Shown here: positions 6,782-11,015 of the stretch, one piece after another
Numbering within the stretch: position 1 is the stretch's first letter
How the letters are laid out: each line of letters opens with the position of its first letter
From: Succinivibrionaceae bacterium UBA3769
GTDB taxonomy: Bacteria > Pseudomonadota > Gammaproteobacteria > Enterobacterales > Succinivibrionaceae
Assembly (NCBI GenBank): GCA_002372325.1
Contig: DFFT01000109.1
Coordinates: 1-11,015, forward strand
Reading direction: 5' to 3'
Length of the DNA stretch: 11,015 bases
The notes under the pieces: generated by a model
Told to the model about the DNA's origin: nothing
The model's input: only the letters and a program-made list of their open reading frames with translations
Databases searched by the model: none
Position numbers and translations under genes: made by a program

Positions 6782-8806
6782 TCAGGATCTGAGATCCTGA
6801 GCCAGATCCAGCGCAATGTGCTGCGCCTCCAGAAGCAGGGTATCCCGCCCCTTGAAATCTGAGGGCAGATCATCCAGGCTTTTTACCGGCGGCTTCCCCA
6901 GAGATTCCAGATACTCGTTGGTATCCTTCAGGGCTTCGGCCTTGTCCTTCTCCTGCTCGGCCTTGCGGATATCGTAATTAAGGCTGATGGAATTATCCTT
7001 GCGCTTCTTCCGATAGGTCTCATAGTCATTGGCCAGCTTGGCATAGTAGGGATCGTCTTTAACCCGGGCATCATGCTTCTTTTTAAGATCCGGGATATAG
7101 GGGCCGAGATCTCCCACCTTGCTGTACTTGGCCGGCTTTATCTGATCCCAGGGCAGAGCATTAGGCTCGTTGTTCTCGCCGAAATCAGCATAGTCGCTGA
7201 AGGACGGGAAGGCGATATCGGGTACCACGCCCCGGAGCTGGGTGCTCTGTCCGCTGATGCGGTAGAACTTGGCAATGGTGTAGTGAATGCTGCCCAGAGG
7301 CTTCTCGTAGAAGTCGTAAATGCGATCCAGAGGCCGGCTCTGCTGCACGGTGCCCTTGCCGAAGGTGGTATCCCCCACAATCACCGCCCGGCCGGTATCC
7401 TGAAGCACTCCCGCAAAAATCTCCGACGAAGAGGCGGAAAGACGGTTAGTCAGCACCACCAGAGGGCCGTCATATACCGACACATTGTCATCATCGCGGT
7501 TCAGGGAAACATACCCCACCGCATCCCGCACCTGCACCACGGGGCCGGACTTGAAGAAAAGGCCGCTGGAATCGATTGCTTCAGGAAGAGAGCCGCCGCC
7601 GTTATAGCGGAGATCCACCACCAGAGCTTCGATATTGTCCTTCTTCATCTTTTCGATTTCCTTCTTCATGTCCTTGGCCAGGCCCATGTAGAAGCTCTTC
7701 ACGGTGAGCACGCCCACCTTATGACCGTCAATGGTGTTCACCGCGCCCTTGGCCGCGCTGTCCTCAAGATGAATGCGATCCCGGATAATGTCCACGGTGA
7801 AGAAGGAAGCGCTGGCGCCGTCCCCTCTCATGATCTGCAAAGTGACCTTGGATCCCTTGGGGCCCTTTACCATGGGCACAATGTCGGTAAGCAGCATGCC
7901 CACCACATCCACCATTTCCTCGGGCTTGCCGTTCTTGCCGTGCTGCTGCACTCCGACGATCCTGTCCTTGGGCTTCAGGCGGCCGCTCTTTTCCGAAGGA
8001 GAGCCCGGCACAATGGAGACGATTTCGCAGTACTCGTCCTTGCTGGTGAGCACGGCGCCGATGCCTTCCATTTCCAGACTCATGGAGCTGTCAAAGCTGG
8101 CGGTGTCATCCGGAGAAAGATAGCTGGTATGAGGATCAATGGCATTGGCAAAGGCATTTTCAAAGGCGCTGAAGGCATCCTCGTTCTTGGTCTTGACGAT
8201 GTTTCTGAGAATGCTGGTGTAGCGCTTGGTCAGGTTCTTGCGGATGCGCTCTTCTGAAAACCCCGAAAGCCGGAGATTGAGATAATCGCTTCTGACCACC
8301 TGCCGCCAGTACTTCCGGAGCTCCTCGATATTCTTGCGGTACGGGAGCTTGCTGGTATCCACCGTGACGGTTTCATTGCCTGAAAAGTCAAAGCTGTCTG
8401 TCTTCAGCACCTCAAGATAGTAGGAATACTTCTCGAAGCGCCGCTTCATGTAGGCCTTGTACAGCTCGTAGGGATAGTCCAGCCGGCAGCTGTCCAAGGC
8501 CATGAAAAGGCGCTTCCGGTCATTCTTGAAGCCCTGGATTTCGGACTCGGTGAACAGAGTGCGGTAGCGATCCAGATTGTAGAAATACATGTCATAGACC
8601 TGATCCACAAAGCTGTCGTCCAGTCTCACGCCCTTGTAGTGGGAACGCAGAAAATACCCGCGCACCCGGGAACAGGAGGTGTCCTGGCGGGCTTCCGGCT
8701 TCAGAGACGGAATATCGCTTTCAGAGGGGATCCGGGTCTGAGCATAGCCGGTTCCCATCAGGGAGGCGCTCAGAATCACGGCCAGAGCAACTTTATTCAG
8801 CAACAT
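6782..8806 (-). CDS. prc: Tail-specific carboxy-terminal protease (Prc/Tsp)
   Basis: 674 residues from the ATG at 8806, chosen because GAGG lies 5 bases upstream and the protein then begins with a clean signal peptide, MLLNKVALAVILSASLMGTG then YAQ. An upstream in-frame start at 8893 would bury that signal. The family order is present: an N-terminal helical domain (about 40-230), a PDZ domain (about 245-340), the S41 peptidase core (about 350-530) and a lysine-rich C-terminal region. The catalytic Ser459 (SASSSEIF), Asp470 and Lys484 (FGKGTVQ) have the same relative spacing (+11, +25) as Ser430/Asp441/Lys455 of E. coli Tsp. Length is close to E. coli Prc (682). The enzyme degrades or trims periplasmic proteins with nonpolar C-termini; in E. 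coli it acts on FtsI, SsrA-tagged proteins and, with NlpI, MepS. It lies 116 bases downstream of proQ, probably co-transcribed. Confidence 0.97.
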   Translation of the reverse strand: MLLNKVALAVILSASLMGTGYAQTRIPSESDIPSLKPEARQDTSCSRVRGYFLRSHYKGVRLDDSFVDQVYDMYFYNLDRYRTLFTESEIQGFKNDRKRLFMALDSCRLDYPYELYKAYMKRRFEKYSYYLEVLKTDSFDFSGNETVTVDTSKLPYRKNIEELRKYWRQVVRSDYLNLRLSGFSEERIRKNLTKRYTSILRNIVKTKNEDAFSAFENAFANAIDPHTSYLSPDDTASFDSSMSLEMEGIGAVLTSKDEYCEIVSIVPGSPSEKSGRLKPKDRIVGVQQHGKNGKPEEMVDVVGMLLTDIVPMVKGPKGSKVTLQIMRGDGASASFFTVDIIRDRIHLEDSAAKGAVNTIDGHKVGVLTVKSFYMGLAKDMKKEIEKMKKDNIEALVVDLRYNGGGSLPEAIDSSGLFFKSGPVVQVRDAVGYVSLNRDDDNVSVYDGPLVVLTNRLSASSSEIFAGVLQDTGRAVIVGDTTFGKGTVQQSRPLDRIYDFYEKPLGSIHYTIAKFYRISGQSTQLRGVVPDIAFPSFSDYADFGENNEPNALPWDQIKPAKYSKVGDLGPYIPDLKKKHDARVKDDPYYAKLANDYETYRKKRKDNSISLNYDIRKAEQEKDKAEALKDTNEYLESLGKPPVKSLDDLPSDFKGRDTLLLEAQHIALDLAQDLRS

Positions 8807-8922
8807 ACTAACCTCTATTTTGCAAACAGAGACATTAAGATAATGAAATGCGAAAACCCGGTACATATCTTCACATATCGAATTTTCGCACAATTAATAA
8901 TTAAAACAGCGGAAGCCGGGGC

Positions 8923-9999
8923 TTACTTCTGTCCGATCTGATCACCGGACACCTTCACTACCATGCCCATGGACAGCTCCACGGTAACCTTGTCCCGCAC
9001 TACTTCTCTCACCGTGGCAGGCACCGAACCGCTTCCCCAGAGCACCCGCACCTCAAGACCCGGAACAATCTGCTCCTGAGTCAGGGGAGCGAACTCCTCC
9101 CGAGGCCGGGATCCCAAAGGCTTTTCATCATCTGCCGGCTTTGCGGGAGCCCCTTCCGGACGGAAGGATTTTCTGGGAGCGCGATCGCCGCCGGAATTGC
9201 GGTCGTTTCGGTCACCTCTGGGGTGTCTGCCGTTTCTGTCATTACGGTCATTCCGATCGCCGCGGCTGCGGAACCTTCTTTCGCCGCCGGTCTTGTCGCC
9301 GTCATTTCTTCTGCGGATGCGATTCTGCTCGCCGTCGCCGCTCTGCTCCCCGGCGCCCTCTGCGGCATTTTCAGCATTCTCGGCACTCTTTTTCCGGAAG
9401 AAGGGGCGGCGGTTCTTCTTTCTTTCCGCCAGCACCGCCTCGTAGCGGGCCCGGGATTCCTGATATTCCTTCGCTGCGTAATCCGCATGCTCCTGGGAAA
9501 CCACATCAACTTCATTGCCGTCAATATCGATGCGGGGAGCTCCGGCCTTCACGCATTCCAGGTAGCTCCAGCGGGTGGTGTAAACCCGGAGAGCGGCCCG
9601 GATCCTGCTTTTGGAAAACTCCGGATCAATGGCGGCAATTCTTTCCACCAGGTCATTGAAGATGCCGATTCTGAGAGGACGGGGAGAAGCATCCTCCCGG
9701 CCTTCCTTAATAAAGCTCACCGGGAAATGCTCGCACAGAAAATCAACATCGCTGCGCACCTTGGCAATCTTTTCAGCCTTTCTGACCCTGGCTTCGGCCT
9801 CTAACCGCCGGGCCTTCTCCTCCGGGGTTTCCGGAGCTTTGGCATTCGCTTCCTCCGAAATAGCGGCTTCTCCGGCAGCTTCCGGAGCTGCGGCTTCGGC
9901 AGCCTCGGACTCATTGTCAGCCGGGGCGGCGGAATTCTCTGTATGAACCGGGGATACGGTGTTGTTGCTGTCCTTATCGGTTATCTCGGTATTTTCCAT
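8923..9999 (-). CDS. proQ: RNA chaperone ProQ with extended N-terminus and linker
   Basis: 358 residues, against 232 in E. coli. Residues 1-80 are an acidic Ala/Glu-rich tail running into a charged helix. The FinO/ProQ RNA-binding domain follows at about 84-165: HFPVSF, then PLRIGIFNDLVERI, SKSRIRAALRVYTTRWSYL and GAPRIDIDGN. Residues about 190-300 are a long basic, disordered linker with repeated RND/RGD motifs (245-273), reminiscent of RG-rich RNA-binding tails. Residues about 310-358 form the small C-terminal Tudor-like domain (IVPGLEVRVL, then ELSMGMVVKV). ProQ binds structured sRNAs and mRNA 3' ends, typically hairpins followed by U-rich tails. The ATG has no strong ribosome site, so translation may be modest or controlled by the leader. 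The unit continues into prc. Confidence 0.95.
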   Translation of the reverse strand: MENTEITDKDSNNTVSPVHTENSAAPADNESEAAEAAAPEAAGEAAISEEANAKAPETPEEKARRLEAEARVRKAEKIAKVRSDVDFLCEHFPVSFIKEGREDASPRPLRIGIFNDLVERIAAIDPEFSKSRIRAALRVYTTRWSYLECVKAGAPRIDIDGNEVDVVSQEHADYAAKEYQESRARYEAVLAERKKNRRPFFRKKSAENAENAAEGAGEQSGDGEQNRIRRRNDGDKTGGERRFRSRGDRNDRNDRNGRHPRGDRNDRNSGGDRAPRKSFRPEGAPAKPADDEKPLGSRPREEFAPLTQEQIVPGLEVRVLWGSGSVPATVREVVRDKVTVELSMGMVVKVSGDQIGQK

Positions 10000-10018
10000 A
10001 ATCTGTAATCAACTGTCT

Positions 10019-10038
10019 AAAAACTGCCGGCGGCAGCT
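10019..10038 (-). promoter_or_regulatory. Terminator-like hairpin in the proQ leader
   Basis: On the minus strand AGCTGCC pairs with GGCAGTT (five Watson-Crick pairs plus a G·U and an A·U) around a 3-base loop. UUUUU follows (complement of 10019-10023). It lies about 20-40 bases upstream of the proQ start codon, inside the predicted leader. A second small hairpin (AGGAG/CTCCT, 10082-10096) lies upstream. It could attenuate transcription or be a ProQ-binding site. Confidence 0.55.
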
Positions 10039-10127
10039 CTGCAATAATATCTTTACCGGAAGACCCGCGGGTTCCGGATACAGGAGCCGGACTCCTTAAA
10101 ATGCGAGCCCCTCCCGTTCAGCGTGAA

Positions 10128-10157
10128 ATAATACCATAAAATCCCTGATTGGGTTAA
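10128..10157 (-). promoter_or_regulatory. Putative sigma-70 promoter of proQ–prc
   Basis: Reading the minus strand, TTAACC (10157-10152) and TATTAT (10133-10128) are 18 bases apart, and TG precedes the -10 by one base (extended -10). Transcription would start near 10121, giving a proQ leader of about 120 bases. Prediction from consensus only. Confidence 0.5.
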
Positions 10158-10205
10158 CTGCCCCGGCATTTTTTAACAATTGTCACAGCCCCGCGCTTTG
10201 CGGCG

Positions 10206-10245
10206 CCGGCAGTATGATAGAATTTTACGCCGGAATCACTGCCGG
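10206..10245. repeat. Inverted repeat CCGGCAGT/ACTGCCGG in the divergent intergenic region
   Basis: CCGGCAGT (10206-10213) and ACTGCCGG (10238-10245) are perfect 8-base inverted arms, 24 bases apart. They flank the AT-rich TATGATAGAATTTT, which could hold a plus-strand -10 element. The same ACTGCCGG also occurs at 10023-10030 in the proQ leader hairpin. It may be an operator or an RNA stem upstream of the gene at 10342. Confidence 0.5.
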
Positions 10246-10341
10246 AAAGGATCCCCGCCGCCCGGAAACCGAAGCACCCTCAGCGCCGGGGAATCATCTT
10301 TGCGATGCGGCAGGGAATTAATTAAGACAGGTAATCAGAAA

Positions 10342-11015
10342 ATGACAGAACACAGCTGCAAAGACGGCAGCCACGGCAGCTTTAAGCCGGCCCGCAAAAT
10401 CATCAGCATCAAAGCCCGTTTCCCGCTTATAGTCGATCAGCGCATGCGGGACAGCGTGACCTTTTCGGGCATCACCGAGCTGGGAACCCTGCTGGCCGCC
10501 AGCGAGCAGTACCTTTATCTGTTCTGCGAGGATCCGGCATTTACGGAAACCGTCAGAAAACACGCTCCGGAATACTCCGGACTCCGCATTCATCTTCTGG
10601 CTCCGGCGGAAGAGGCTTCCGGAGAGTCAGGGGGGGCTCCGGCCTATGCCCTGTGGCATTTTGCGGCGGGGGAGGAAAAGCGGGATCCCGCCCTTTACAC
10701 CCCCGGGAAGGATATTCTGGAAACCTGGCGGGATCCTCTGCTTCTGGATCGCTTCTGCGATCTTCTGGAGGAAAACACCCTGAAATTCATCCCCCTTCCC
10801 GTGGCCGGCATGCTGATTCTGAGATCCATCGCCACCGTGTTCCCCTATGACACCTATCTCGGCCGGCATTATCTCTCCCAGTACATCGCCGCCCGGAACG
10901 CCCTCTCTCCCGATGACCGGGATCTCCTTATTGATATCAAGGAAAAGGGGCTTCCCCGCATCGACGATGCCTACAGCGACAATGTGCTCCGCTTCCTGAA
11001 AATCGAGAGAAAGCT
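10342..11015 (+). CDS. Unrecognised protein, N-terminal part (runs off the window)
   Basis: The frame is open from the ATG at 10342 to the end of the window, at least 224 codons, with a modest AGG 10 bases upstream. I do not recognise the family. The visible part appears soluble: no signal peptide, one moderately hydrophobic stretch (IPLPVAGMLILRSIATVF, about residues 150-167), Cys at residues 6, 66 and about 138, and a Gly/Ala/Glu-rich insertion near residues 98-106. Codon use, rich in CCGG and GCC, resembles proQ, so it is probably native. It is divergent from proQ across about 340 bases that hold both genes' control elements. The complete gene is needed for any functional call. Confidence 0.7.
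   Translation, partial: MTEHSCKDGSHGSFKPARKIISIKARFPLIVDQRMRDSVTFSGITELGTLLAASEQYLYLFCEDPAFTETVRKHAPEYSGLRIHLLAPAEEASGESGGAPAYALWHFAAGEEKRDPALYTPGKDILETWRDPLLLDRFCDLLEENTLKFIPLPVAGMLILRSIATVFPYDTYLGRHYLSQYIAARNALSPDDRDLLIDIKEKGLPRIDDAYSDNVLRFLKIERK

Noticed and set aside
7073..8257. Long plus-strand open frame within prc
   Set aside because: It is antisense to an unmistakable prc gene with intact catalytic residues; GC-rich codon use creates such shadows.
8807..8922. Separate promoter for prc in the proQ–prc gap
   Set aside because: The gap is AT-rich, but I found no -35/-10 pair with good matches and spacing; co-transcription with proQ is simpler.
1000..11015. High frequency of TTCCGG/CCGGAA, considered as a possible DNA uptake sequence
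   Set aside because: It varies in flanks and mostly follows codon use (TCC GGx, CCG GAA); no fixed longer word stands out by eye. A genome-wide word count would decide.

Overview
The window looks like a chromosomal segment of a moderately GC-rich gammaproteobacterium. The main support is the adjacent, co-oriented pair proQ–prc, an order also found in enterobacteria. I cannot assign a genus from the sequence; an anaerobic gut lineage such as Succinivibrionaceae is only a guess.

Layout, left to right. (1) 1-228: the C-terminal end of a SpmB-type membrane protein, closed by a good intrinsic terminator. (2) 524-1816, minus strand: three consecutive small membrane proteins with the same three-helix plan, apparently diverged paralogs of unknown function. 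(3) 1981-4317, minus strand: a two-gene RNA-repair cassette. The upstream gene encodes a small P-loop polynucleotide 5'-kinase. The downstream gene encodes a calcineurin-type phosphatase fused to an Rnl1/Trl1-like RNA ligase. Read in transcription order the domains are kinase, phosphatase, ligase, the same order as in the single-chain bacterial Pnkp enzymes. (4) 4704-4970: a striking array of 11-bp tandem units (CCATTGTGCCA), degenerate on the left and perfect on the right. (5) 5164-6489, plus strand: an AT-richer gene for an AlbA_2 (Schlafen-like)/GHKL-like/winged-helix protein, divergent from the RNA-repair cassette, probably acquired. (6) 6725-10157, minus strand: prc (periplasmic tail-specific protease) downstream of proQ (RNA chaperone). 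The unit ends in a UUCG-loop terminator and begins at a plausible extended -10 promoter with a structured leader. (7) 10342 to the end, plus strand: the start of an unrecognised gene, divergent from proQ.

The most interesting part is 1981-6489. The cassette carries all three activities needed to heal and seal an RNA break: phosphorylate the 5'-OH, remove the 3'/cyclic phosphate, and ligate. Beside it lie a simple-sequence array and a divergent Schlafen-like putative regulator. That these parts act together is inference. The enzymatic assignments rest on visible catalytic motifs.
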